Origin: Clostridia bacterium
GTDB taxonomy: Bacteria > Bacillota > Clostridia > Oscillospirales > Acutalibacteraceae
Reading direction: 5' to 3'
Assembly: GCA_017395425.1 (NCBI GenBank)
Contig: JAFPUM010000020.1
Span: forward strand, 1 to 55,451
Length of the DNA: 55,451 nt
Shown here: positions 36,187-44,990 of the stretch, piece after piece
Numbering within the stretch: position 1 is the first letter of the stretch
Layout of the letters: every line of letters starts with the position of its first letter
Program-made: the position numbers and the translations under genes
Notes under the pieces: generated by a model
What the model saw: the letters and a program-made list of their open reading frames with translations, nothing else
What the model was told of the DNA's origin: nothing
Databases searched by the model: none

Positions 36187-37275
36187 CTATTGCTGTGCGC
36201 TTTCGTCGATAGACGCTTCCAGCTGTGCGGCTCTGGCGGATGTGATAAGCGCGTCGATCACTTCGTCGAGGTCGCCGTTGAGAATCGCGTCGAGTTTATA
36301 GAGGGTCAGACCAATGCGATGATCGGTCATGCGCCCCTGCGGATAATTATAGGTGCGGATGCGTTCCGAACGGTCGCCGGTACCGACCTGCGACTTGCGT
36401 TCGGCGGCGAGCTTGCTGTTCTGCTCTTCCAATGCTGCCTCATAGATGCGGGAACGCAGAATCTTCATGGCGCGGTCTTTGTTTTTATACTGGCTGCGCT
36501 CGTCCTGACATTCCACCACAATGCCGGTGGGCAGATGGGTAATGCGGATGGCGGATTCGGTTTTGTTGACGTGCTGACCGCCCGCGCCGCTCGAACAGAA
36601 GGTGTCAATTTTCAGATCGGTGGGATTGATTTCCACATCCACGTCGTCGGCTTCCGGCATGACTGCCACAGTCGCGGTGGAAGTCTGAATGCGTCCCTGC
36701 GATTCGGTTTCCGGCACCCGCTGCACGCGATGCACGCCGCTCTCATATTTCAGCTTGGAATATGCCATTTCGCCATTGACCAGAAAACTGATTTCCTTAT
36801 AGCCGCCGAGTTCCGTTTCATTGGCGTTGACTACCTCAATCTTCCAGCCGTTCCGCTCGGCGTACATCGAATACATCCGGAACAGCACGCCCGCAAAGAG
36901 TGCCGCTTCCTCGCCGCCCGCGCCGCCGCGGATTTCGATGACCACATTCCGGTCGTCGTTGGGATCCTTGGGCAGCAGCAGAATTTTGAGTTCCTCCGAG
37001 ATGACTTCCAGCGACGCGCGCGCTTCCGCCAGTTCGCTTTCCACCAGTTCCCGGAAATCCTTGTCCGAAACGCCCTCATCCAGCAGCATACGGGATTCCT
37101 CTTCGATTTCCTTTGCCTTCTTATACTCCCGGTATTTATCCACCAGCGGCGTAAGGTTTTTGTACTCCCGCATGGTATCGCGGTAGAGATGATTGTCGTT
37201 CACCAGCTCAGGATCACAGAGCTTCTGAGCGAGTTCCTCATAGCGTACCTCGGCAGCCGACAGTTTATCAAACAT
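36187..37275 (-). CDS. prfA: Peptide chain release factor 1
   Basis: This 362-residue protein has the RF1 stop-codon-reading tripeptide PET in [10 protein letters not shown] and the catalytic GGQ in [15 protein letters not shown]. It recognises UAA and UAG and releases the peptide at the ribosome. Total length is standard. I take the ATG at 37275 as start; a GTG three codons upstream is possible, and neither site is strong. It lies after a DUF951 gene (57-base gap) and before the lipoprotein gene. Confidence 0.97.
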   Translation of the reverse strand: MFDKLSAAEVRYEELAQKLCDPELVNDNHLYRDTMREYKNLTPLVDKYREYKKAKEIEEESRMLLDEGVSDKDFRELVESELAEARASLEVISEELKILLLPKDPNDDRNVVIEIRGGAGGEEAALFAGVLFRMYSMYAERNGWKIEVVNANETELGGYKEISFLVNGEMAYSKLKYESGVHRVQRVPETESQGRIQTSTATVAVMPEADDVDVEINPTDLKIDTFCSSGAGGQHVNKTESAIRITHLPTGIVVECQDERSQYKNKDRAMKILRSRIYEAALEEQNSKLAAERKSQVGTGDRSERIRTYNYPQGRMTDHRIGLTLYKLDAILNGDLDEVIDALITSARAAQLEASIDESAQQ

Positions 37276-37332
37276 ATCTTTCACCCATATCCTTTATTTT
37301 TTCATCGCGCATAGATCAGCCTATGACCTTCA

Positions 37333-37536
37333 TCACGGCAAAGGCTCCCCGTCGCGAAGGATTTTCCTGATATTCTTTTCAATTTTGTTCCGCGGCGCCA
37401 TGATCTCATGACCGCACCCGCAGCATTTGATCTTGAAATCCATCCCCACCCGCAGCACATCAAACTGCTTTGAGCCGCAGGGATGCGGTTTTTTCATGTC
37501 CAGCCGGTCACCCACCCGAACGTCCACATTTGTCAA
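37333..37536 (-). CDS. DUF951 family protein
   Basis: This 67-residue protein has the DUF951 signature: VDVRVGDRLDMKKPHPCGS, then VLRVGMDFKIKC and CGHEIMAPRNKIEKNI. The Cys residues (CGS, CCGC) suggest a small metal site. These proteins are widespread in Firmicutes, usually next to housekeeping genes, and their role is unknown. It starts the prfA transcript, with a strong promoter at 37565-37593. Confidence 0.93.
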   Translation of the reverse strand: MTNVDVRVGDRLDMKKPHPCGSKQFDVLRVGMDFKIKCCGCGHEIMAPRNKIEKNIRKILRDGEPLP

Positions 37537-37564
37537 CTCCTCTGATATTCACTCAATCTTCTAT

Positions 37565-37593
37565 ATTATACATGAATGACGGGCAGATTGCAA
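37565..37593 (-). promoter_or_regulatory. Promoter of DUF951-prfA transcript
   Basis: On the minus strand TTGCAA (37593-37588) and TATAAT (37570-37565) are separated by 17 bp, about 30 bases before the ATG. Confidence 0.75.
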
Positions 37594-37670
37594 TGCCAAA
37601 AACGCCAATGTTTTTCCGATTCCTCCCGGAGTTGTGTGAATTATAGCAAGAGGTACCGCGGCGCTTGCAT

Positions 37671-37722
37671 CAAAAAAGGCCGTCCCGGCGGCGCTTTTCC
37701 ACAGCCTTGCCGGAACAGCCTT
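37671..37722 (-). terminator. Terminator of the histidine operon
   Basis: On the minus strand AAGGCTGTTCCGGC (37722-37709) pairs, with two G-U pairs, with GCCGGGACGGCCTT (37689-37676). Six T follow. It lies just past the hisE stop. Confidence 0.8.
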
Positions 37723-37747
37723 CTATCGGGCAGAATCATTCTGAATA

Positions 37748-38086
37748 TCAGGAATTTTTGTCTACTGTTTTAAAATTTTTCAGATTGCCGCTTTTCAGGC
37801 TGCGCTTGTCCAGTTCCGCATACACGTCTTCCAGCGGAATCCCGCGCTTGACCATCAGCACCATCAGATGATACATCAGGTCGCTGATCTCGCCCACCAG
37901 ATCGCTGTCACTGTCGTTCTTGGCGGCAATGATGGTCTCGGAACATTCCTCCCCCACCTTCTTGAGAATCTTGTCCAGACCGGTATCCAGCAGATAGCAG
38001 GTGTAGGATTTCTCCTGCGGATGGTCGCGCCGCTCGATGACCGTATCATACAGGGCTTGCAGTACATCATATGTTTCGTTTTCCAT
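37748..38086 (-). CDS. hisE: Phosphoribosyl-ATP pyrophosphatase
   Basis: This 112-residue all-alpha enzyme carries the MazG-like motif GEECSETIIAAKN followed by EISDLMYHLMVLM, which supplies the Mg-binding acidic residues. It removes pyrophosphate from phosphoribosyl-ATP, the second step of histidine synthesis. In many bacteria HisE is fused to HisI; here it is separate because HisI is fused to HisA in the gene just upstream. The ATG at 38086 has GAGGAGG nine bases upstream. It is the last gene of the operon. Confidence 0.95.
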   Translation of the reverse strand: MENETYDVLQALYDTVIERRDHPQEKSYTCYLLDTGLDKILKKVGEECSETIIAAKNDSDSDLVGEISDLMYHLMVLMVKRGIPLEDVYAELDKRSLKSGNLKNFKTVDKNS

Positions 38087-38110
38087 AAAAAGGCTCCTCC
38101 TCAAAGCGGT

Positions 38111-39169
38111 TTATTCCTTGTTTTCCTTGAACGGCTTGAAGCCGACCGGCTGGAAGAAGCAGGAATGCTTCCCCGTGTGGCACGCCGCGCCGACCTGATT
38201 CACGCGAATCAGCAGGGTATCGTCGTCACAGTCACCGTGAACTGATACCACATACTGATAATGTCCCGACGTTGCGCCCTTGTTCCAGAGTTCGCCGCGG
38301 GAGCGGCTCCAGAACCATGTGGTGCCGGTTGCCAGCGTCAGGCGCAGCGATTCCTCGTTCATATACGCGAGCATCAGCACATCGCCGGTAGACGCTTCCT
38401 GCACAATGGCGGGCAGCAGCTCCGATTTGGCAAAATACTTCGACACATCGCGAGGCTTACTGCCCTCCGCGATGGCTTCCGCCACATCCAGCGCGCCGGT
38501 GTAAATCGCCTTGCCCGCAATCGCGCCATACAGACCTTCGTCCCGCAGGGCAACAATATCTTCAATGCCCGACACGCCGCCGCTCGCAATGATATCGCAG
38601 GTCACAGCGGAATTAATCTCCCGAAGCTGATTGAGATTCGGACCGGTCAATGTGCCGTCGCGAGAGATATCGGTGAAGATAATGGTTCTCACACCGATTT
38701 TCTCCATCTCCCCGGCAAGCGTTACAAAATGCACATCGGACGTATCCAGCCAGCCTTCGGCGGCAACCATGCCGTCACGCGCGTCGATGCCGATGGCAAT
38801 CTTCTCGCCATATTTCTCGACCGCTTCTCTGGCAAAGGCGGGGTTTTTGACCGCCGCCGAACCCAGTATCACGCGGGTAATGCCGTTTTGGAGATACCAG
38901 TCCACGGCTTCCATCGTGCGGATACCCCCGCCGACTTCCACTTTCAGACCGGTTTCTTTCGCCACGCGGACAAAAATGTCCTTGTTGACCAGCGCGGCGT
39001 CCTTCGCGCCGTCGAGATCCACCATGTGAATCCACTCGGCACCCGCCGCCTCAAAGGAACGGGCAGTCGCCAGCGGATCCTCGGCGACCTTGTGCGCCGT
39101 GGCATAATCGCCCTTGACCAGACGGACGCACTGTCCGTCTTTGATATCTATCGCAGGAAAAATTTTCAT
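38111..39169 (-). CDS. hisAI: Fused HisA-HisI: ProFAR isomerase plus phosphoribosyl-AMP cyclohydrolase
   Basis: This 352-residue protein joins two enzymes. Residues 1 to about 237 form a HisA TIM barrel: [17 protein letters not shown], the [10 protein letters not shown] strand and [14 protein letters not shown] with the second catalytic Asp. Residues about 242-352 form His[24 protein letters not shown] and the metal-site run [11 protein letters not shown], ending [10 protein letters not shown]. The two steps, ring opening of PR-AMP and isomerisation of ProFAR, are consecutive, so the fusion may channel substrate. No stop or frameshift lies at the junction. In most bacteria hisI is fused to hisE instead, or stands alone. 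The ribosome binding site (AGGAGTG) is unusually far from the ATG (about 17 bases). Confidence 0.93.
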   Translation of the reverse strand: MKIFPAIDIKDGQCVRLVKGDYATAHKVAEDPLATARSFEAAGAEWIHMVDLDGAKDAALVNKDIFVRVAKETGLKVEVGGGIRTMEAVDWYLQNGITRVILGSAAVKNPAFAREAVEKYGEKIAIGIDARDGMVAAEGWLDTSDVHFVTLAGEMEKIGVRTIIFTDISRDGTLTGPNLNQLREINSAVTCDIIASGGVSGIEDIVALRDEGLYGAIAGKAIYTGALDVAEAIAEGSKPRDVSKYFAKSELLPAIVQEASTGDVLMLAYMNEESLRLTLATGTTWFWSRSRGELWNKGATSGHYQYVVSVHGDCDDDTLLIRVNQVGAACHTGKHSCFFQPVGFKPFKENKE

Positions 39170-39199
39170 ATGTTTTTAATCATTCACTCCTGTCTGTTT

Positions 39200-39772
39200 C
39201 TATGGAAGGTTCACCAATCGGTGAATCGCTTCCTCGCTCCAGAATTCATTTGACCAGAAGAAATACTCGGTCTTTCGCTTTTTGAAAATCCGGAAAGGTA
39301 CGCTGGAATTGTCGTAAATATGCATCACATCACACACCTTGACCAGTTCCGGCACCAGCGCCAATGCCTTGACATAGCGTGAACGGATTTTATCCTCCGG
39401 AACACTATGTCCCCCGTTTTCGGCACGGGATTGAACACGCTGAACGTTCGTTTCCGCATCATTTGTCAACACATATACGCACCGAATAAAAAAACCGTTT
39501 TCTTTTGCCCTTCGCAGCAATTTTAAGTTTCTATCAGTGGAAAGTACCGTTTCAAATGTAAAGCTGATCTTTTGCGCTAAGGCATTCTCGCGCATTTGTT
39601 CCGCCAGAATTGCCGCTTCCAAATCGGTGCAATGGTTGGTTTTTTTGATGTCATCTGCGTTAATATAAATCCCCGCTATTTTGGCTAATTGGGTTATTGT
39701 GGACTTACCGCTGCCGTTGGGTCCGGCAAAAACAAATACTTCCGGTTTCTTATCTTTTGAATCATCTGGCAT
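39200..39772 (-). CDS. Zeta-toxin-family P-loop kinase
   Basis: This 190-residue protein has Walker A GPNGSGKST (residues 17-25), an INADDI segment, SFTFETVLS, and a helical tail, the pattern of zeta-toxin-like kinases. Classical zeta toxins phosphorylate UDP-N-acetylglucosamine and block cell wall synthesis; related proteins differ in target. The ATG at 39772 has GGGAG eight bases upstream. It overlaps the end of the small upstream gene (39762-39971), which is likely its antitoxin. The pair lies between hisB and hisAI, inside an otherwise biosynthetic operon and in the same direction. Confidence 0.85.
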   Translation of the reverse strand: MPDDSKDKKPEVFVFAGPNGSGKSTITQLAKIAGIYINADDIKKTNHCTDLEAAILAEQMRENALAQKISFTFETVLSTDRNLKLLRRAKENGFFIRCVYVLTNDAETNVQRVQSRAENGGHSVPEDKIRSRYVKALALVPELVKVCDVMHIYDNSSVPFRIFKKRKTEYFFWSNEFWSEEAIHRLVNLP

Positions 39773-39971
39773 ATTTTCTGCTCCCATCAGGATATTCCAA
39801 ATAAGAGGATTTTTTTTGCGTATCATAGCCGCAAATCGGCACGCCTTTGATTCGCTTGATTTCGTTTTCGATACGAACCGCTTCAATAAATCTGCGTGTC
39901 AATTCCTCATCCGATAACCCATAAGTGGAATCCAGCTCATTGCCGCCTTCTACCGTGTCTCTCTCGTTCAT
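39762..39971 (-). CDS. Small antitoxin-like protein paired with zeta toxin
   Basis: This 69-residue acidic protein has a predicted helical stretch YGLSDEELTRRFIEAVRIEN and a short basic tail. It starts at ATG 39971 with GGGGTG nearby, and overlaps the zeta gene by 11 bases. The order small gene then kinase, with overlap, is the usual antitoxin-toxin layout. It is not similar in sequence to the epsilon antitoxin of streptococcal plasmids, but other zeta pairs also have different antitoxins. The antitoxin role is inferred from context only. Confidence 0.65.
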   Translation of the reverse strand: MNERDTVEGGNELDSTYGLSDEELTRRFIEAVRIENEIKRIKGVPICGYDTQKKSSYLEYPDGSRKYAR

Positions 39972-40023
39972 CTGAACACCCCGCTTATCCTCTGAACGTA
40001 AAAAAGCAAAATACATAAAATAC

Positions 40024-40611
40024 TCACAGCACGCCCTTCGTGGAAAGCGTACCCTCATATTCGATTTTCGCTGCGGCTTTCAGCGCATGGGCGACTGCCT
40101 TGAACATCGCTTCGATGATATGATGGGAATTTTTGCCGTACATCGAGCGGATATGCAGGGTCACACCCGCATTCACGGCAAAGGCGCGGAAGAATTCCTC
40201 GGTCAGACAGCAGTCATACTCTCCGCAGCGCCACTGGGGAAAATCCGCCTCGAACACCAGAAACGGGCGTCCGCTGATGTCCAATGAGCAGAACGCCAGC
40301 GCTTCGTCCATCGGAATATAAAAGCTGCCGTAACGGGCGATGCCCTTCTTGTCACCGATTGCCTGCGCGAACGCCTGTCCCAGCGCAATGCCGCTATCCT
40401 CGGTCGTATGATGACCGTCCACTTCCAAATCGCCTTTGCAGTCCACGGTCAGTCCGAAGCCGGCATGTACGCCCAGCGCGGTCAGCATATGATCAAGAAA
40501 GCCGATGCCGCTGTCAATACGCACCTCTCCCCCGTCGAGGTTCAGTGTGATGTGAATATCGGTTTCCTTGGTGGTTCTTACAATTTCGCCGGTTCTCGTT
40601 GTCTTTTCCAT
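40024..40611 (-). CDS. hisB: Imidazoleglycerol-phosphate dehydratase
   Basis: This 195-residue enzyme has the metal-binding motifs GIGFLDHML, DGHHTTEDSGIALG and NSHHIIEAMFKA, and the strand SLDISGRP. It is the monofunctional dehydratase. Its start overlaps the hisC stop (TGATG). It is followed downstream by the toxin-antitoxin-like pair rather than hisH. Confidence 0.97.
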   Translation of the reverse strand: MEKTTRTGEIVRTTKETDIHITLNLDGGEVRIDSGIGFLDHMLTALGVHAGFGLTVDCKGDLEVDGHHTTEDSGIALGQAFAQAIGDKKGIARYGSFYIPMDEALAFCSLDISGRPFLVFEADFPQWRCGEYDCCLTEEFFRAFAVNAGVTLHIRSMYGKNSHHIIEAMFKAVAHALKAAAKIEYEGTLSTKGVL

Positions 40612-41669
40612 CACAGATTTTCCTCCAGCAGCCGCACAACTTCGATATTTTCATGTGCCGTGCCGCAGGTGATTCTCAGGTAATCGCCCATATGCCGCAC
40701 AATCACGCCTTCCTGCTTCATGGCTTCAAAAATGCGCTTTGCTTCTCCGCTCGGCAGCTTCACATAGACGAAATTCGCCGACGTGGGCAACAGGGAGAGT
40801 TTATCGGGATATTTGTCCGCCAGCGCCTTGACGGAAGCATACAGCGCGTCGCGGGATTCAATGACGGCTTCCGTGGCGCTGTCCAGTTCATGCGGATAGT
40901 CAAAGAGCGTCGCGGCGGCGGTCTGTGTCATGGAATTGACATTGTAGGGCGATTTCACCGCCCGCATCGCGTTGGTGAGCGTAGGATTGGCAATCGCAAA
41001 CCCGCACCGGATACCCGCCATGCGCAGCGATTTGGAACAGGTTTTGAGTACCATCAGATTGTCGTACTGTTCCACACAGTCCAGCACCGACTGATTCCAG
41101 AATTCCATATAGGCTTCGTCCACCACCACCAGACAGTCCGGCACGCTCTCGATCAGCCGCAGCACCTCCACGCGCGGCAGTCCCACGCCGGTGGGATTGC
41201 AGGGATTGGAGAAGATAACCATTCGCGCCTGTTCTGCTTGGATAAGAGACGCCAGCGCGTCCACGTCAATGGTGAAATCGTCGTTTTTGGCAAACGGAAT
41301 ACATTCATTCTCCGCCAGATAGCCATAGCACTGATACATTGAGAAATCCGGCGTGGTATAAACCAGCTTTTCGCCCTTCATCATGATGGCTTGCGTGAGC
41401 AGTGTGAGCAGTTCGTCCGAACCGTTGCCCACCGTCACGAGTTCCGGCTTCACGCCGTAATATCTACCGAATCCTTCGCACACCTCTCGCGCCAGCGGGT
41501 CGGGATAGCGGTTGAGGTGCAGCGCCCCGATACGTCCAAGCATATCCGCTTTGACATGTTCGGGGATTTCCAGAAAGGACTCGTTCGCGTCCAGTCGTAT
41601 GCGATAGCTGCCGCTGATCGGTTCATACGGCACCATATCGCGCACTTTTTCATTGAGCTGATATGCCAT
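40611..41669 (-). CDS. hisC: Histidinol-phosphate aminotransferase
   Basis: This 352-residue PLP enzyme of fold type I has the N-terminal RLDANESFLEIPEHV segment, the VGNGSDELL loop, SNPCNPTG, and the PLP lysine in KTCSKSLRMAGIRCGF. It transaminates imidazole-acetol phosphate. Its stop overlaps the hisB start, and it follows hisD by 25 bases. Confidence 0.96.
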   Translation of the reverse strand: MAYQLNEKVRDMVPYEPISGSYRIRLDANESFLEIPEHVKADMLGRIGALHLNRYPDPLAREVCEGFGRYYGVKPELVTVGNGSDELLTLLTQAIMMKGEKLVYTTPDFSMYQCYGYLAENECIPFAKNDDFTIDVDALASLIQAEQARMVIFSNPCNPTGVGLPRVEVLRLIESVPDCLVVVDEAYMEFWNQSVLDCVEQYDNLMVLKTCSKSLRMAGIRCGFAIANPTLTNAMRAVKSPYNVNSMTQTAAATLFDYPHELDSATEAVIESRDALYASVKALADKYPDKLSLLPTSANFVYVKLPSGEAKRIFEAMKQEGVIVRHMGDYLRITCGTAHENIEVVRLLEENL

Positions 41670-41694
41670 TTGGTGATTACTTCCTTTAACTCGT

Positions 41695-42984
41695 TTAGTC
41701 CTCGAAACGCACCTTGACGGCGTTGGCGTGAGCGGTCAGACCTTCCGTTTCCGCCAGCTTGATGACGTCGTCCTTGACCGCACGGAGCGCGGGCTCGTTA
41801 TAATAAATAAAGCTCGATTTCTTGATAAAGGTGTCCACCGACAGCGGCGAGAAGAACCGCGCCGTACCGCTGGTGGGCAGCACATGGTTGGGTCCCGCGA
41901 AGTAATCGCCCAGCGGTTCGGGGGCATAATTGCCGAGGAATACCGAACCGGCATTGTCAAAGCGTCCGATATACTCCATCGGATTGTCCACGCAGACTTC
42001 CAGATGTTCGGGGGCAAGCTCATTCGCCATATCCACCGCGTCGTCCAGCGTATCGCAGACAATGATGCCGCCGTAATTGGCAATCGATTCCTCGATGATC
42101 TCCCGACGTGCCAGCGTCGCGCTCTGGCGCACGAGTTCCGCGTCCACCTGTCCGGCAAGTTCATCGCTGGTCGTCACCAGAATCGCGGAGGCAAGTCTGT
42201 CATGCTCCGCCTGGCTCATGAGATCGGCGGCAAGGAATTTCGGATTCGCGCTGCCGTCCGCCACAATCAGAATTTCACTGGGTCCGGCGATCATGTCGAT
42301 ATCTACCGCGCCGTACACCAGACGCTTCGCGGTTGCCACAAAGATATTGCCAGGTCCCACGATCTTGTCAACCTTCGGGATTTCCGCCGTGCCGTAAGCC
42401 AGCGCACCCACTGCCTGCGCGCCGCCGCACAGGAATACTCTGTCTACACCCGCAATGGCAGCCGCCGCGAGAATGTCGCGGTTTGCCCTGCCGTCCTTGC
42501 CGGGAGGTGTGACCATGATGATTTCCTTCACGCCTGCGATTTTGGCGGGAATGATGTTCATCAGCACGGAAGACGGATAAGCTGCCGTTCCGCCGGGAAC
42601 ATACACGCCCACTCTGTGCAGTCCGCGGATTCTCTGCCCCAGAATCACGCCGTTCTCCTTGGGCGTGAGCCAGCTCTGCTGCACCTGACGGGCGTGAAAA
42701 TCGCGGATATTCTCCGCCGCCCGCTTCAATGCGCCGATAAAGGCAGGATCGCAGTCCTTCTCGGCACTTTCAATCACCTCACGCGGCACCTCATAAAATT
42801 CCGGGCTGGCGTTGTCAAATTTCGCCGTGTATTCCTTGACTGCCTTGTCACCGCGTTTTCTGATATCGTCCAGCATAGCGGTGACAATTTCCGTCACCTT
42901 CTTGTCGGTCTCGCCGCTTCTCTCCCGGAGCTGCGCCAGAAATTCCCGTTCGGCGGTACCGTCCGCCTTGACAATCCTGATCAT
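41695..42984 (-). CDS. hisD: Histidinol dehydrogenase
   Basis: This 429-residue zinc enzyme has GPSEILIVAD, AEHDRLASAILVT, a GPNHVLPTSGTARF loop and the AEHDR metal region. It oxidises histidinol to histidine in two NAD-dependent steps. GAGGAGG lies about 11 bases before the ATG. The gene lies downstream of a 250-bp gap and three non-his genes that separate it from hisG. Confidence 0.97.
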   Translation of the reverse strand: MIRIVKADGTAEREFLAQLRERSGETDKKVTEIVTAMLDDIRKRGDKAVKEYTAKFDNASPEFYEVPREVIESAEKDCDPAFIGALKRAAENIRDFHARQVQQSWLTPKENGVILGQRIRGLHRVGVYVPGGTAAYPSSVLMNIIPAKIAGVKEIIMVTPPGKDGRANRDILAAAAIAGVDRVFLCGGAQAVGALAYGTAEIPKVDKIVGPGNIFVATAKRLVYGAVDIDMIAGPSEILIVADGSANPKFLAADLMSQAEHDRLASAILVTTSDELAGQVDAELVRQSATLARREIIEESIANYGGIIVCDTLDDAVDMANELAPEHLEVCVDNPMEYIGRFDNAGSVFLGNYAPEPLGDYFAGPNHVLPTSGTARFFSPLSVDTFIKKSSFIYYNEPALRAVKDDVIKLAETEGLTAHANAVKVRFED

Positions 42985-43007
42985 ATTCGCCGTATCCTCC
43001 TCAAAAA

Positions 43008-43234
43008 TGGTTCACTGTTCACTATTCATTTAGCCGCAAATGCGGCGCCCACGTCCCACCCTCACAGATGACAGTCAATGCCGCGGTAATAAAGATACGT
43101 TGTAACAATACGTTTGTACGTTGTCGGGGCATAACCGTTATGGGGGAAGCCTGCCCTTAGGCTTCATTACAGTGCGACTTACGCTGTCGCCGCGCCGACA
43201 TTCGCCCTGTCTTCTGCTACCACAAATTCTTGCG
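43008..43234. repeat. Degenerate relative of the GC-rich intergenic repeat
   Basis: This gap before hisD contains TTCACTATTCATT, TTAGCCGCAAATGCGGCG (the reverse complement of the repeat end in copies 1 and 2), the hairpin GAAGCCTGCCCTTAGGCTTC and TTCGCCCTGTC. The arrangement suggests an inverted, decayed copy of the element at 13341-13510 and 18833-19027. No gene was seen here. Confidence in the relationship is low. Confidence 0.35.
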
Positions 43235-43696
43235 CTATTCGATTTCCATCAGTTCGGTAGTCCAGTTGGTTTCCTGAATCCGGTTGTCCAGCAGGCGGAG
43301 TTCTTTCGCCATAAAGTCTACCTGCTTCTGAATTTCCGCCACCTTCACGGTAGAAATAATTCTGATTTCGCTGTAACGCGCACGATCCACTGCATTTCCG
43401 GCTTCACTAACAAAATCCCGGTAAAACGACAGCTTTAGTCCCAATGTATCCTTCCGCGCAATCATCTCCGTAATACTCTGACCGTTCACCACAGTACGGC
43501 AGTTGGTGAGATTAATGCAGGCAATCAGCCACGCCAGCCGGTCGATGCAGCCATCCAGTTCCCGCTTCAGGTCGGCAGGATTCTCGGCAGGCTGTTCCCC
43601 TTCCTGCACCAGAATATTATTCATCATACGCGACCTGAGCTGATGAATTCGGATATTGAGATCCGCACGTTCCTGTAAAGCTTCAGCCAGTTTCAT
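43235..43696 (-). CDS. DIP1984 (septicolysin-like) family protein
   Basis: This 153-residue helical protein matches the DIP1984 family: start MKLAEALQERADLNIRIHQL, then VQEGEQPAENP, INLTNCRTVVNGQSITEM, RKDTLGLKLSFYRD and a C-terminal DNRIQETNWTTEL. The family name septicolysin reflects an old annotation; a lytic activity should not be assumed. The protein is cytoplasmic with no signal peptide. It lies between a lipoprotein gene and hisD, reading in the his direction, with GGAGGAG before the ATG. Confidence 0.92.
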   Translation of the reverse strand: MKLAEALQERADLNIRIHQLRSRMMNNILVQEGEQPAENPADLKRELDGCIDRLAWLIACINLTNCRTVVNGQSITEMIARKDTLGLKLSFYRDFVSEAGNAVDRARYSEIRIISTVKVAEIQKQVDFMAKELRLLDNRIQETNWTTELMEIE

Positions 43697-43716
43697 ACGT
43701 CATCTCCTCCCATCCA

Positions 43717-44937
43717 TCAGGACTGCGTGCCAAACCAGAAATATACCGCGTCCTTGTCCTTCTTTCCGAAGGTAAACGGAACGGCACGGCTGTTGGGCGA
43801 ACAGAGACAGGTGGCATTGTAGAAATCGCCATTCATATTGTAAGCGTAAAAGCTGCGCTGACGTTCCTTGAGCGGGGCATATTCCGTGATATCCTCGTCG
43901 CTGTCCTTCATCACAAACGCCAGCTTGTATTCATCGTAGTTCTGCGCCGCGACATTGGGCGAGAATTTGACCTGATAGACGGGTTTTTCAAAATTAACGC
44001 TGCGCTTTTTGGTCACATACTTATCCATCAGGTTCATGTCCTTGGTGTCCATATTTTCCAGAATGGATTTGGAAACAGCATCGGAATTGCTCACGGGTTC
44101 CAGCTCGATATCACCGTCAGCGAAGGCATAGGCGTTCTTGCTGCAAATCATCGCGTACAGACCTTCCACGCCTTTCACCTTGACAAACTGATGCTTGGTC
44201 AGATCCACCCGGTCGGAACGGAAGCTCATCAGATGACTGCACCCGTCCACTGTTTCGTCAATGGTATCCGCGTCAAAATTCGCGCTCTTATGATAGGCAG
44301 TCTTGACGATGTAGAACCGCACGTCGTTTCGCGTACCCTTGAAATAGGTGGTCATACAGTCATCCAGCACGTTGGTCAGGCTCTTGAGCGGGGGATTGTC
44401 GCTCACCAGAATCAGATTTTCAGTGGACACCGAGAGAAAATGATTGTAGGCAAATTTTTTGGCGTCACCGGAATAATAATCGTGGTACATACTGTATTTG
44501 TATTCCTCGCCGCCCTTGTCAAACCGGTAAATCAGATTGAAATCCTGCGACCAGTCGCCCACGTTGTCATACACCACATCCATACGCTTAATCATAGGCA
44601 TCCAGACGTTATTAAAAAGCGCCTCATTGATGACGGGTGATTGACGGTCGTCATAAAATGTTTCCTCGTCCGCGTCATAAAAGGCATGCACGTCATTGGT
44701 AAAGGTGACAAAGATATCGTTTTCATACTCGTCACCTACCGCGAATTCACACTTTTTCACCTGAAATCCACGATTGTACTTCTCACGCATATAAGTAACC
44801 GCCTGTGCGCTGATCTCATCGGTTCTCGCGCGGCGCTCCGCCAGCTTGTCAGCCGATACACAGCCCGAAAGCACCATCGGCAGCAGCAGCGCGGCGGCAG
44901 CAAGAAAAACCAAACTCCGTTTTACGTTCATTTTCAT
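43717..44937 (-). CDS. Large secreted lipoprotein, unknown function
   Basis: This 406-residue protein has a signal peptide (residues about 4-24) ending in lipobox VLSGC, so it should be anchored on the outer membrane face. The mature part has many Asp/Glu and aromatic residues, with no recognised domain. It lies between GNAT and DIP1984-family genes within the his operon, co-directional, with a 53-base gap from the GNAT gene. AGAGGTG lies seven bases before the ATG. It may be part of a separate small operon inserted into the his cluster. Confidence 0.85.
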   Translation of the reverse strand: MKMNVKRSLVFLAAAALLLPMVLSGCVSADKLAERRARTDEISAQAVTYMREKYNRGFQVKKCEFAVGDEYENDIFVTFTNDVHAFYDADEETFYDDRQSPVINEALFNNVWMPMIKRMDVVYDNVGDWSQDFNLIYRFDKGGEEYKYSMYHDYYSGDAKKFAYNHFLSVSTENLILVSDNPPLKSLTNVLDDCMTTYFKGTRNDVRFYIVKTAYHKSANFDADTIDETVDGCSHLMSFRSDRVDLTKHQFVKVKGVEGLYAMICSKNAYAFADGDIELEPVSNSDAVSKSILENMDTKDMNLMDKYVTKKRSVNFEKPVYQVKFSPNVAAQNYDEYKLAFVMKDSDEDITEYAPLKERQRSFYAYNMNGDFYNATCLCSPNSRAVPFTFGKKDKDAVYFWFGTQS

Positions 44938-44990
44938 AACAATACACCTCTTATTTACATATTATCGTCAGCCGGAAAAACTGACCCACG

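Noticed and set aside
39200-39886. Longer zeta protein starting at 39886
   Set aside because: The extra 38 residues overlap the antitoxin gene and precede a proper GGGAG-ATG at 39772; the extension does not look like the family.
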